Shown here in pieces: positions 8,905-17,314 of a DNA stretch of 64,000 nt; the stretch's first letter is position 1, and every line of letters starts with the position of its first letter. The DNA is from Rhodospirillales bacterium (GTDB taxonomy: Bacteria; Pseudomonadota; Alphaproteobacteria; Rhodospirillales; Rhodospirillaceae). Position numbers and translations under genes: made by a program. The stretch covers positions 62,001 through 126,000 of the forward strand of contig JANQJD010000014.1 of NCBI GenBank assembly GCA_028281845.1, written 5' to 3'. A model generated the notes under the pieces. It worked only from the letters and a program-made list of their open reading frames with translations. It had not been told where the DNA came from and ran no database searches.

Positions 8905-9714
8905 TCACTTTTTTTCGTGACCGATGTTGCGTAGCATATCCCCAAGTGGCTTATGGAGGTGATCGTTTGTGGCCAGAATGCTGCCCGTAAAAATGGGATT
9001 GCGACCGCCACCTATTTCGCTCACATACCCGCCCGCCTCGCGAACAATAAGAGAGCCCGCGGCAACATCCCATGGGGATAAGTTGCGTTCCCAGTACCCA
9101 TCATAGCGACCAGCGGCCACATAAGCCAGATCAAGTGCTGCCGAGCCCATACGACGGACCCCTGCTGAATGAGCCATGACAGCCTGTAATTCTGTCAGAA
9201 ACTGACTATGAGCAGGCCTGCCAAGAAAAGGAATTCCTGTTGCAAAAAGCGCTTCCTCGAGGCGACGTCGGGCAGAGACACGCAATCTACGATCGTTTAA
9301 ATAAGCACCATACCCTTTTTCAGCGTAATACCACTCGTCAGCCACCGGATGAACTATCACGCCGGCAACAATCTCATGACAGCGTTCGAGAGCAATTGAA
9401 ATAGAAAAGTGGGGAATCCCATGTAAGAAATTAATCGTGCCATCTAGCGGATCTATAATCCAGCGAGTCTCCTTATCACACCCGTCTTCCGCACCGCTTT
9501 CTTCCAATAAAAAGCCAAAGTCAGGCCGAGCTCTTTTCAACTCGCGAGACAGCACCCGCTCCGCTTTAGTGTCTGCCGTGGACACGAAGTCATTGGTCCC
9601 TTTGAGGGATACCTGCAATTGCTCTACTTCTCCAAAATCGCGAATTAATAGACGGACTGCTTTCTTGGCAGCAGCTAACATCACATTAAGAGTCGGAGAT
9701 AAGTAGGAAGTCAT
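8905..9714 (-). CDS. suhB: Inositol monophosphatase family protein (SuhB-like)
   Basis: A 269-residue Mg-dependent phosphatase. The metal and phosphate motifs are LLEESG (Glu71/72), WIIDPLDGTINF (Asp88, Asp91) and the late WDVAAGSLIVREAGG. In proteobacteria this family dephosphorylates inositol-1-phosphate or, as SuhB, assists rRNA transcription; the sequence does not decide between them. It starts 12 nt after the efp stop and is almost certainly co-transcribed with efp. The region 8662-8904 between this gene and the convergent DsrC-like gene shows no gene. Confidence 0.9.
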   Translation of the reverse strand: MTSYLSPTLNVMLAAAKKAVRLLIRDFGEVEQLQVSLKGTNDFVSTADTKAERVLSRELKRARPDFGFLLEESGAEDGCDKETRWIIDPLDGTINFLHGIPHFSISIALERCHEIVAGVIVHPVADEWYYAEKGYGAYLNDRRLRVSARRRLEEALFATGIPFLGRPAHSQFLTELQAVMAHSAGVRRMGSAALDLAYVAAGRYDGYWERNLSPWDVAAGSLIVREAGGYVSEIGGGRNPIFTGSILATNDHLHKPLGDMLRNIGHEKK

Positions 9715-9726
9715 GAGTATGCCCGC

Positions 9727-10293
9727 TTAACCCTTTGCTCGTTCTACATAGCGACCATCGGCCGTGCTCACGACAATACGTGTACCAGCCTCTATGAACG
9801 GCGGGATCATAATTTTCAGACCGTTTTCCAGCACACCAGGTTTATAGGATGCAGTCGCTGTCTGTCCTCTGACAGCGGCGTCCGCTTCAATGACTGTCAT
9901 GATAACAGTCGACGGTAGATTGACGGCAACGGGGCAGCCTTCCAAAAAGGCTATTGTAACAGCCATACCCTCTTGTAGAAAAACTGCTTGTTCACCTATG
10001 ATTATTTTTTGAAGGGGAAACTGCTCATAAGAATCTGTTTCCATGAATATGCACTGACTGTTATCGGAGAAAAGATACTGACAATTCTTTTCCTCGAAAA
10101 TTAACTTCTCTACCGTGTCTTGGGTGCGCCAGCGCACGTGAGTCTTTATTCCAGAACGGAAATCGCGCATCTCGACCTGATTGAAGGCTCCTCCTTTGCC
10201 AGGCTGTATGAGTTGAATCTTGAGCACAGTCCAGTGCCGACCTTCGTGCTCGATGATCATCCCAGGACGAATCTGATTCGCTTGAATCTTCAT
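9727..10293 (-). CDS. efp: Translation elongation factor P
   Basis: EF-P relieves ribosome stalling at polyproline stretches. At 188 residues it has the full three-domain length. The loop QPGKGGAF carries Lys33, the site of beta-lysylation in EF-P clades that use lysine. The C-terminal domain ends in VSTADGRYVERAKG. The 117-nt AT-rich spacer upstream, after cobL, could carry its own promoter. The downstream neighbour suhB follows within 12 nt. Confidence 0.96.
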   Translation of the reverse strand: MKIQANQIRPGMIIEHEGRHWTVLKIQLIQPGKGGAFNQVEMRDFRSGIKTHVRWRTQDTVEKLIFEEKNCQYLFSDNSQCIFMETDSYEQFPLQKIIIGEQAVFLQEGMAVTIAFLEGCPVAVNLPSTVIMTVIEADAAVRGQTATASYKPGVLENGLKIMIPPFIEAGTRIVVSTADGRYVERAKG

Positions 10294-10410
10294 AGAGTTA
10301 TTCCAGTGCTATTCCCCATTTTTTTAAATATTTTTAATATAAAAATCAAAAATACTTTTTTAAAAAAATACTCTACAAAAAAAATAAATATTAGGGAGAA
10401 GAAAGACTCC

Positions 10411-11646
10411 TTATGCCTTTTTCCAGCCCTGGTATTGTGTTACAGGTACTAGTGTATCCCATACTGAAAACTGTCCCATTGGTCGTAGTCTAGCTACAGA
10501 TAGCCTTACCAGGGTGCCACCGTGCTGATTTTGCCAGGCCAGGAGACATGATTCAGATTCTATCGTAACGGCGTTAACAATCAACCGTCCACCCTTCAGC
10601 AAAGCCTCCCAGCACGTTTCAAGAAGACCTGGAGTGGAGACACTCCCACCCACAAAAACCGCTGCAGGTGGTCCGGGTAGAGATGTCAAACAAGCCGGGG
10701 CTTTGCTGTGGACAATTTGTAACCGTGGCACTCCTAAGAGAGAAGAATTTATAGAAATGTGTGTAACACGATTAATATCCTGTTCAACAGCCACAGCAGT
10801 TGTGGTTGGATGGGTCCTGAGCCACTCTATAGAAATAGAGCCGGCGCCAGCTCCTATATCCCATAGCAGTTCTCCAGGACATGGCGCAAGAGCGGCCAGA
10901 GTCACAGCACGGATCTCGCGCTTTGTGAGCTGGCCATCATGATAATACGCCTCATCAGGAAGGCCAGCTCCTCTGCTCCATCCACGCGAACCTATACATT
11001 CAATAGCAAGAATATTAAGATCAGCTGCGCGCGGTTCCTGCCAGTGTTCAGCGCGACCGCTTATATGCCGCTCAGCGGGCCCGCCTAGGTGTTCCAATAC
11101 GGTCATGCTGCTGGGGCCAAAGCCATGCGCCGTTAACAAAGCGGCGACACGACTTGGTGTTTCTCCGTCCGCGCTGAGCACGAGAAGACGTACTCCATAC
11201 GAGAAATAAAATGAGATATTTTCTATCGGTCTACCATGTACTGTTAATGTTTCTACCTCCTGTAAAGGCCACCCCAAGCGGGCCGCCGCTAGAGAAAAGG
11301 CCGAAATATGCGGCACGACGATCATCTCTGCGGTGGAAAAGTGGCGTGTCAAAGTCGCTCCTAAGCCATATAGCATAGGGTCTCCACTCGATAAAACAAC
11401 TAATCGTGTACCTTTATATGATTTAATTATATTAATAGTAGTATCAAGCTCACTCCATAAGAGCAGTCCAGCGTTTTTTGGTATAAGAGTGGCAACATGC
11501 TTTAAATGACGCGCGCTGCCCAAAAGCGTACGAGCCGTGCAGATCAACGCGCGGGCGACAGGACTCAGCCCATCGGGGCCATCCTCGCCTATACCAATGA
11601 CAAAAAGCCAAGGTGCAGGAAAGCTGTCGTCCTCTCTCTCTGTCAG
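10411..11646 (-). CDS. cobL: Precorrin-6Y C5,15-methyltransferase (decarboxylating), apparent CTG start
   Basis: CobL methylates C5 and C15 of the corrin ring and decarboxylates ring C. The N-terminal tetrapyrrole methylase domain and the C-terminal SAM-dependent CbiT-like domain (GELLWDIGAGAGSISIEW) are both present. The first ATG/GTG/TTG in frame, a TTG at 11547, would remove the conserved PAPWLFVIGIGEDGPDGLSP segment. The open frame continues through it to a CTG at 11646 that overlaps the cobH stop as CTGA, with AGGAG 10 nt upstream. From there the protein is 411 residues, the usual length. No ATG, GTG or TTG exists upstream in this frame through the 3' part of cobH that I translated. Either CTG initiates or the start codon has eroded. 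Confidence 0.9.
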   Translation of the reverse strand: MTEREDDSFPAPWLFVIGIGEDGPDGLSPVARALICTARTLLGSARHLKHVATLIPKNAGLLLWSELDTTINIIKSYKGTRLVVLSSGDPMLYGLGATLTRHFSTAEMIVVPHISAFSLAAARLGWPLQEVETLTVHGRPIENISFYFSYGVRLLVLSADGETPSRVAALLTAHGFGPSSMTVLEHLGGPAERHISGRAEHWQEPRAADLNILAIECIGSRGWSRGAGLPDEAYYHDGQLTKREIRAVTLAALAPCPGELLWDIGAGAGSISIEWLRTHPTTTAVAVEQDINRVTHISINSSLLGVPRLQIVHSKAPACLTSLPGPPAAVFVGGSVSTPGLLETCWEALLKGGRLIVNAVTIESESCLLAWQNQHGGTLVRLSVARLRPMGQFSVWDTLVPVTQYQGWKKA

Positions 11647-12299
11647 TAGACCCAGACTCCTGTTTCTGACTGGCCTGGCCTTGCTGCTATGTCTAGTAAA
11701 GCATTCACAGCTGCTGCTGCCATGGCACTCCCGCCGCGGCAGCCACGTAACGTTAGATAGGGCACGTTGCCAGGATGGGAAATCAAGGCCTCCTTCGCTT
11801 CCACTGCACTGACAAACCCCACAGGAAAACCTATGATAGCAGCTGGTTGTGGTCCTCCTGCGGCCAAGTGCTCTAAGAGGTAAAAAAGGGCAGTGGGAGC
11901 ATTCCCGATGGCAACTAGCGCTCCATTAAGCCATTCGTGCCATAATGAGACAGCAGCAGCGGATCGAGTTGTCCCAAGATTTATCGCCAGGGATGGGACT
12001 CTTGGATCATTAACGGTACATAATACCTGATTCCCTTTTTGGCGGCAAATAATTCCATGCGCTATCATCTGCACATCAACAAGAATCGGTGCACCTGCTC
12101 TAAGAGCAGCCAGGGCTGCTGAGACAAAGGCTGGTGACCAGGAGAGAGCCGGTGCAATCTCAGGCATGCCACAGGCGTGAACAACCCGTATTGCTATTTC
12201 TTGTAAATCAAAAGGTAGAGACGACAAATCTGTCACCTCTCTAACACGAGAAAAAGACTCTCTATATATAGCTTTTGGATCTGAGAGGTAGTCAGGTAT
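11643..12299 (-). CDS. cobH: Precorrin-8X methylmutase, apparent ATA start
   Basis: CobH moves the C11 methyl to C12, giving hydrogenobyrinate. The catalytic histidine is in RVVHACGM, and the VDVQMIAHGI and GFPVGFVSAVEAKEAL segments are typical. A GTG at 12236 gives 197 residues but cuts off a conserved N-terminus. Upstream the frame reads PDYLSDPKAIYRESFSRVRE, which matches the family start, and it begins at an ATA codon 8 nt after a perfect AGGAG. An in-frame TAG at 12317 excludes any earlier start. I therefore annotate 218 residues from ATA. Order is cbiX-cobH-cobL, with a 29-nt gap and then an overlap. Confidence 0.9.
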   Translation of the reverse strand: MPDYLSDPKAIYRESFSRVREVTDLSSLPFDLQEIAIRVVHACGMPEIAPALSWSPAFVSAALAALRAGAPILVDVQMIAHGIICRQKGNQVLCTVNDPRVPSLAINLGTTRSAAAVSLWHEWLNGALVAIGNAPTALFYLLEHLAAGGPQPAAIIGFPVGFVSAVEAKEALISHPGNVPYLTLRGCRGGSAMAAAAVNALLDIAARPGQSETGVWVY

Positions 12300-12328
12300 G
12301 GCAAGCGCTCCTGTCTATGCCACTGGCA

Positions 12329-13240
12329 TCAAGCATGCGTATGATCGCTCTCAATCCCAATCCCACGCACATGATGATGATGCCCGGTTTGTGGGGCCCC
12401 AACAGAGTTTTCGTAACCGACAATGCTCTCACGATACTTACATAATTGGCAATTCATTGTCACTTGACCATGCAAAGTCTCCATGACACGCGCGATGAAA
12501 CTTTCCAGTACCAGAGGGTGATCATTCAAATAGAGCGCTTTGACAAACTCAGTACGGGGATAGTGAGTTGCGACATCGTCTGTCTGCGTATAAATACGCT
12601 TGACCAGGACACCTGTGAAGAGGAAATAGGGAAAGACAATAATACGGCGAAAGCCCATAGCCACAATACTCTCCAATGCCCTGTTAACCCTGGGGTGCGC
12701 GACTCCAGAATAGGCCGTCTCCGCCCAGCCAAAGCCCATACCTTCCCAAAGCATGCGGGAGACCTTTGAAATGTTGGCATTGGCCTCTGGATCATTTGTC
12801 CCGCGGCCGACGACCAAGAGCATGCTCTGACTCCTGGGCACGTGTGAACCCGCTGCTCGCTCAGCCGCCGCAACGCGTTCAGCCGCTGCGTAAAGTAGTT
12901 TGGGATCAATGCCAAGATCCCGTCCGTACAGAAAATCTAGATCTTTGTTTTCTTTCGCAAAAGAATTAATTTCCCATGGTATGTCATTTTTAACATGACC
13001 TGCAGCGAAGAGCATACAAGGAATAATAATAATTTTCTTAACACCTCTTTTTTTAAGAGTTTCTAGCCCATCACGGATAATAGGACGAGCGAATTCCAAA
13101 TAGCCGTTTTCTACCTCGTATTCCTGTAGACGTTTTTTCAAAAGATAGGACAACGTATCAAATTCCCGTATCGCTTCAATGTCCCGACTGCCGTGACCAC
13201 ACAGCATAACTCCAATCTTGCCGTTGGCGGACTCTTTCAC
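12329..13240 (-). CDS. cbiX: Sirohydrochlorin cobaltochelatase, long CbiX with Fe-S tail
   Basis: CbiX inserts cobalt into sirohydrochlorin. Two chelatase repeats are visible: the first has CGHGSRD (His16) and FAAGHVKNDIP (His82), and the second begins VVGRGTNDPEANA. The C-terminal tail has MNCQLCKYR, the MxCxxC cluster-binding motif described in long CbiX proteins, and a His-rich GHHHHVRG segment. This is an early-cobalt-insertion enzyme beside genes named for the late-insertion route, so the pathway type is not settled by this window. It is the first gene of cbiX-cobH-cobL. The 259 nt upstream show no cobalamin-riboswitch core. Confidence 0.9.
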   Translation of the reverse strand: MKESANGKIGVMLCGHGSRDIEAIREFDTLSYLLKKRLQEYEVENGYLEFARPIIRDGLETLKKRGVKKIIIIPCMLFAAGHVKNDIPWEINSFAKENKDLDFLYGRDLGIDPKLLYAAAERVAAAERAAGSHVPRSQSMLLVVGRGTNDPEANANISKVSRMLWEGMGFGWAETAYSGVAHPRVNRALESIVAMGFRRIIVFPYFLFTGVLVKRIYTQTDDVATHYPRTEFVKALYLNDHPLVLESFIARVMETLHGQVTMNCQLCKYRESIVGYENSVGAPQTGHHHHVRGIGIESDHTHA

Positions 13241-13499
13241 TCACTCCCTCCATCGCCCTCAGACATTACATACAGTACATACAGTAGCGTGCCCTTCCTC
13301 TGTCTTTTGAGCCACAAGTAGGGCGTCCATGAGAAAAGTGGTTCTGTAGTTATGTTATTTAGTATAGACCTCAATTGTTGACAGCTCTCTGGTCGAGTCT
13401 AAAAATGTAAGAGTGGTCATGACTCGCAGTGGAAATCGTCTAGGACATTTATGCAATTCCAGGGAGTCTGAATATTATCCCTAAGAAAGATGTGCGCTT

Positions 13500-14777
13500 T
13501 TATAGCCATGGCGGTAGACTTTCCAGGGAAAACATTTCTTTATAGGACGGACGCCGTCTAATAACGGAAAATTGATCTCCCTTGACAAGAATCTCTGGGA
13601 CTAATCGCCGTAGGTTATAGGTGGAAGCCATTGTCGCACCGTAGGCACCAGCACTGTCGAGCGCCAGGAGATCGCCTGGAGACGCTGGTGTTAAGGAGCG
13701 CTTGTGGGCAAAGACGTCACTTGTTTCACATATTGGCCCAACGACGTCGACTGTCTGACGAGACATGTCCAAGAGAGGCTCTTTGATAGGTAGAATAGCG
13801 TGGAAAGCACCGTAAAGACTCGGACGGATTAAGTCGTTCATAGCAGCATCTACGATCACGAAGATCTTGTTGCTCCCCTCTTTCACATAGAGGACTCGGG
13901 TGACGAGGAGACCAGCATTGGCAACGATGAATCGTCCAGGTTCTAAGAGAATCTGGCAGTGATAATCACCAAGAGTTTCGCGGATAACAGCGGCATAGGC
14001 TGTCGGTGATGGGGGCAGGCCTTCTGCGCTTTCAGAGTCATAAAGCACGCCGAGTCCTCCTCCGAGGTCAACACGTCGAATGGGAAAACCACTGGCATTT
14101 AACTGCGTAATCAGATTGCGCATACGCATAAAGGATTTTCTGAAAGACTGCAGATTTGTTATTTGACTCCCTATATGCGTAGTAAGCCCCACCACGTGGA
14201 GATGAGGTAAGCTGACAGCACTTCGCAAAATTCTAGGAATCTTCAGCCATTCAATGCCGAACTTATCTTCCCTGCGGCTTGTAGTGATCTTATGATGAGT
14301 CTTGGCATCAATGTCGAGATTCACCCGGAAAGAAACTGGCGCGACAGTGTTCAAGGTAGCCGCTATACGGTGAATTTCTCCCAGTTCTTCCTCAGATTCG
14401 ACATTGAGCTGCAAAATACCTGTTTGCAGGGCAAAAGAAATTTCTACCGGAGTTTTTCCGACGCCTGAAAAAACAATCTTCTTTGGTGAAATACCAGCAG
14501 CCAGCGCTAAACGCAGTTCCCCTTCTGAGACAACATCAGCACCAGCCCCAAGATTGGCTAAGGTCCGTACAACGGCTATGTTTGTATTGGCCTTCAAAGC
14601 ATAATGAATAGAGACTTCTCTCAATTCTGCCAACGCTGATTGAAAAAGTCTATAGTAATATTCTAACGCTGCTGTCGTGTAGCAGTAGAAGGGCGTCCCG
14701 ACGCTTTCAGCGAGATTCGGGATTGGTATATCCTCGGCGTGCAATATGCCATTACGATACGTGAAAAAGTTCTGCAT
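13500..14777 (-). CDS. lysA: Diaminopimelate decarboxylase
   Basis: A PLP fold-III decarboxylase making L-lysine from meso-diaminopimelate. The Schiff-base lysine is Lys62 in HYALKANTN. GEGELRLAL-type (VSEGELRLALAAG), HIGSQI, GGGLGV and EPGRFIVANAG motifs are all present, and the 425-residue length is normal. A strong GAGGAGGT precedes the ATG. It stands alone: the upstream nitronate monooxygenase-like gene ends 75 nt before it, and the downstream 259 nt are empty except for a 2x9 bp tandem repeat at 13268-13285. Confidence 0.95.
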   Translation of the reverse strand: MQNFFTYRNGILHAEDIPIPNLAESVGTPFYCYTTAALEYYYRLFQSALAELREVSIHYALKANTNIAVVRTLANLGAGADVVSEGELRLALAAGISPKKIVFSGVGKTPVEISFALQTGILQLNVESEEELGEIHRIAATLNTVAPVSFRVNLDIDAKTHHKITTSRREDKFGIEWLKIPRILRSAVSLPHLHVVGLTTHIGSQITNLQSFRKSFMRMRNLITQLNASGFPIRRVDLGGGLGVLYDSESAEGLPPSPTAYAAVIRETLGDYHCQILLEPGRFIVANAGLLVTRVLYVKEGSNKIFVIVDAAMNDLIRPSLYGAFHAILPIKEPLLDMSRQTVDVVGPICETSDVFAHKRSLTPASPGDLLALDSAGAYGATMASTYNLRRLVPEILVKGDQFSVIRRRPSYKEMFSLESLPPWL

Positions 14778-14820
14778 ACCTCCTCTATAAAAATAAGAGA
14801 AATTTCAGACATTTCTATTT

Positions 14821-14881
14821 TCTAATTTCCTGTTTTTAATCTATCTATTATTCTAATTTCCTGTTTTTAATCTATCTATTA
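14821..14881. repeat. 30-bp perfect tandem duplication, period 31
   Basis: TCTAATTTCCTGTTTTTAAT and the 10 nt that follow occur twice (14821-14850 and 14852-14881). The right copy encodes the last codons and stop of the nitronate monooxygenase-like gene; the left copy is a non-coding duplicate just past its stop. Confidence 0.95.
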
Positions 14882-16283
14882 ATTGTTGTACTGTTGGGAC
14901 GAACCCGTCATTGTAAAATGGATCAGTAGAAAAGCGATAGACATTATGACCCGCAAACATCAACTCATCTTCAATGTCAGCACCGTGTACAATGTTTTGC
15001 AATGTTTTTTGTATACAAAATGATCGCGGATCTGCACGTTTTCCGGTAGTTCCCATTTCATTTTGAGACCAATTACTAAATTGACATGTTGATAAACAAC
15101 CCATACAAGAAATTTGGTCACACAAAATTTCCTCTGCTTGGGTCGGCGTCACAAAGATCAGGGTGGAGTCTGGCGTACGGAGAGTCGCAGTCAGACCCTG
15201 TGCTGTCCAGATCTCAGCCTTTTGGCTATCTGTTTCAGAAACGTAGACGATTCGGCCACGAATCCCAAGTGGTAGTGGAATTGGATGGAGAGTGTTTGGT
15301 TCATCAGCGTAACGGACCTGACGCGCTGAACGTTCGATAAGTTCTTCCAGAAATCTGTTGTGAACAGCGGAGGAATAAAATCCAGTCGGACTGAACTTGT
15401 GCAGGAGGACATCCCCCTGACGTAGAGTCGTTAAGCGACGTTTCCACAATGTCGGAATTGGGCTTTCCAGTGTCAGGAGAGGACGCGTACCAAACTGAAA
15501 AGCAATGGGCCCGAGTTCTGGGCTATCAATCCAGTCTTCCCACTCGCGTAAGCACCATACGCCACCAGCCATGAAAATTGGCACTGCCCCTAACCCCACA
15601 TCACGCATAGTCTGACGTAGTTCAAGGACACGTGGATATGGATCTTGTGGCTGTTCAGGGTCCTCTGTGTTAGAGAGCCCATTGTGACCACCGGCCAACC
15701 AAGGATCCTCGTAAACAACACCACCTAACAGATGCTTTCGCCTGTGGTAAGAACGTTTCCACAAAGCACGGAAGGCACGTGCCGAGGACACGATAGGATG
15801 ATAATAGATGCTGAAGGCGGTACAAATATCTGCTACCCTGTAGGGCATGCCCGCACCACACGTCACCCCATGGATAAGATCTTTTACGCTTTCTAAGATG
15901 CCATGCAGGATTCTTTCACATCCTCCCATTTCCCACAAGACATTCATATGGATGCGACCTTCTCCTCTAGAAACTTGATAAGCGATTTTCGCTTGATTAA
16001 TTCCGCCTTTAATAGCATTCTCAATCAGTTCCTCATGGCGCTCACGGCGAGTCCGACCGCGGTAAATCACTACCCGGCGATTGCCATTTTCATCGTACAA
16101 ATCGGCATTCACACCTGAGAACGTCCCAACACCGCCTGCAGCAGCCCATGCGCCGGCACTGACGCCATTGCTCACAGCGATGCCCTTCCCGCCCTCAACG
16201 AGGGGTAACACCTCGCGGCCAGAAATCACCACAGGCTTCAGACTTTTCACGGCTATTCCTTTATTCCTTTCTGTTGTGCGCAT
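14853..16283 (-). CDS. Nitronate monooxygenase family flavoprotein
   Basis: A TIM-barrel FMN protein of the 2-nitropropane dioxygenase family. It shows SGREVLPLVEGGKGIAVSNG, VTCGAGMPYRVADIC, GGVVYEDPWLAGGHNG and the FMN phosphate-binding region VPIFMAGGVWCLREWEDW. A C-terminal extension has four Cys near CDQISCMGCLSTC, as in the long alphaproteobacterial subgroup; these could bind a metal or cluster. The physiological substrate is unknown. The start is placed at the ATG at 16283, where family similarity begins; the frame can be extended to a TTG at 16337. The 3' end lies in a 31-bp tandem duplication. Confidence 0.82.
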   Translation of the reverse strand: MRTTERNKGIAVKSLKPVVISGREVLPLVEGGKGIAVSNGVSAGAWAAAGGVGTFSGVNADLYDENGNRRVVIYRGRTRRERHEELIENAIKGGINQAKIAYQVSRGEGRIHMNVLWEMGGCERILHGILESVKDLIHGVTCGAGMPYRVADICTAFSIYYHPIVSSARAFRALWKRSYHRRKHLLGGVVYEDPWLAGGHNGLSNTEDPEQPQDPYPRVLELRQTMRDVGLGAVPIFMAGGVWCLREWEDWIDSPELGPIAFQFGTRPLLTLESPIPTLWKRRLTTLRQGDVLLHKFSPTGFYSSAVHNRFLEELIERSARQVRYADEPNTLHPIPLPLGIRGRIVYVSETDSQKAEIWTAQGLTATLRTPDSTLIFVTPTQAEEILCDQISCMGCLSTCQFSNWSQNEMGTTGKRADPRSFCIQKTLQNIVHGADIEDELMFAGHNVYRFSTDPFYNDGFVPTVQQLIDRLKTGN

Positions 16284-16792
16284 CTTCGAACATCTCAAGA
16301 GCCCTGCTTCCTTAGAGGATTCGAAGCACATGAACAAATGAGAATGGCAAATTCTCTCGTATCAAAAAGGCCCGATGTTAATGTATCGCAACGCCAACGC
16401 AACGCACCATGAACGTTTACCAACATACCTCAATAAAAGCATCAACTGTTCTCAAACCACAGTTTTTCAGCTGAAAAAGCGTCTAGCAAGGATTCTACTT
16501 GTCTTGTTTTCTGGCGGTACACACAGTACCGTCACGCTTGATGGAATAGTGTGATAGTGTGATGCGGGTGGCCTGTAGCATATCATCAGCATACCCACAC
16601 GCTCTTAAAGTAAAAGAGCTATAGACAGTCATCCGGAGAAATTGGTCTTCAAAAAAAAAAGATGCACAACGAGTTTTTTTCGGCCAATGATAACTGAGAA
16701 TCCTGAGCAAATGACAGTACCAGATCCCAAGGGTACCAGATACCAGCCCATGACAATAGGTATTACAGGTATTACAATAACTGCTATTGCAC
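16284..16792. other. Spacer, no supported gene
   Basis: About 500 nt between greA and the nitronate monooxygenase-like gene. A 71-codon minus-strand frame at 16495-16710 lacks a ribosome site and recognisable domains. Two tandem duplications are seen: 2x8 bp at 16546-16561 and 2x9 bp at 16759-16776. Confidence 0.45.
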
Positions 16793-17269
16793 TTAAAATA
16801 AGTACTTCACATAAATAATGACGTAAGCCTTACACCCTCTCGGCGTTGTCACTTCTACAGTGTCCCCTAAATGCTTACCAATGAGTGCCTTACCTAGGGG
16901 TGAATGAATAGAGATACGTCCCTTTTTAATATTTGCCTCGTGTGCGCCAACAATCATATAGGTCATTTCCTCATCGGTATCTTCTTCAGCGAGAGTGACG
17001 GTCGCACCGAAGCGTACCTGGTTACCAGACATTCTAGCGATATCGATAACCTTCGCCCGGCTTATGATATCTTCAATCTCTGAGATACGGCCTTCAATAA
17101 AGCTCTGCCGATCTCTGGCCGTGTGATACTCCGCATTTTCAGACAGATCACCATGCTCCCGTGCTTCTGCGATAGCACGAATGACGTCGGGTCGATCGAC
17201 GCTCTTGAGTTTTTTCAGCTCTTTTTCCAAGGCAGCGAGGCCCGCTGATGTCATCGGGATTTTTTCCAT
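16793..17269 (-). CDS. greA: Transcription elongation factor GreA
   Basis: GreA inserts into the RNA polymerase secondary channel and rescues backtracked complexes. The 158-residue protein has the N-terminal coiled coil with the acidic tip AREHGDLSENAEYHTAR and the C-terminal FKBP-like domain with SPLGKALIGK. It starts 45 nt after the carB stop; carB-greA is a common alphaproteobacterial order. Confidence 0.97.
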   Translation of the reverse strand: MEKIPMTSAGLAALEKELKKLKSVDRPDVIRAIAEAREHGDLSENAEYHTARDRQSFIEGRISEIEDIISRAKVIDIARMSGNQVRFGATVTLAEEDTDEEMTYMIVGAHEANIKKGRISIHSPLGKALIGKHLGDTVEVTTPRGCKAYVIIYVKYLF

Positions 17270-17314
17270 CTGCCATAACCCCGTGTGCTCTCATAAGTAA
17301 AACTACCTTAGATC

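Noticed and set aside
13241..13499. Cobalamin riboswitch upstream of cbiX-cobH-cobL
   Set aside because: I found no B12-box-like core on the minus strand in the spacer; only a 2x9 bp tandem repeat is visible.
16495..16710. Minus-strand 71-codon hypothetical protein
   Set aside because: No ribosome site, no domain, unusual composition, and it sits in a repeat-bearing spacer.
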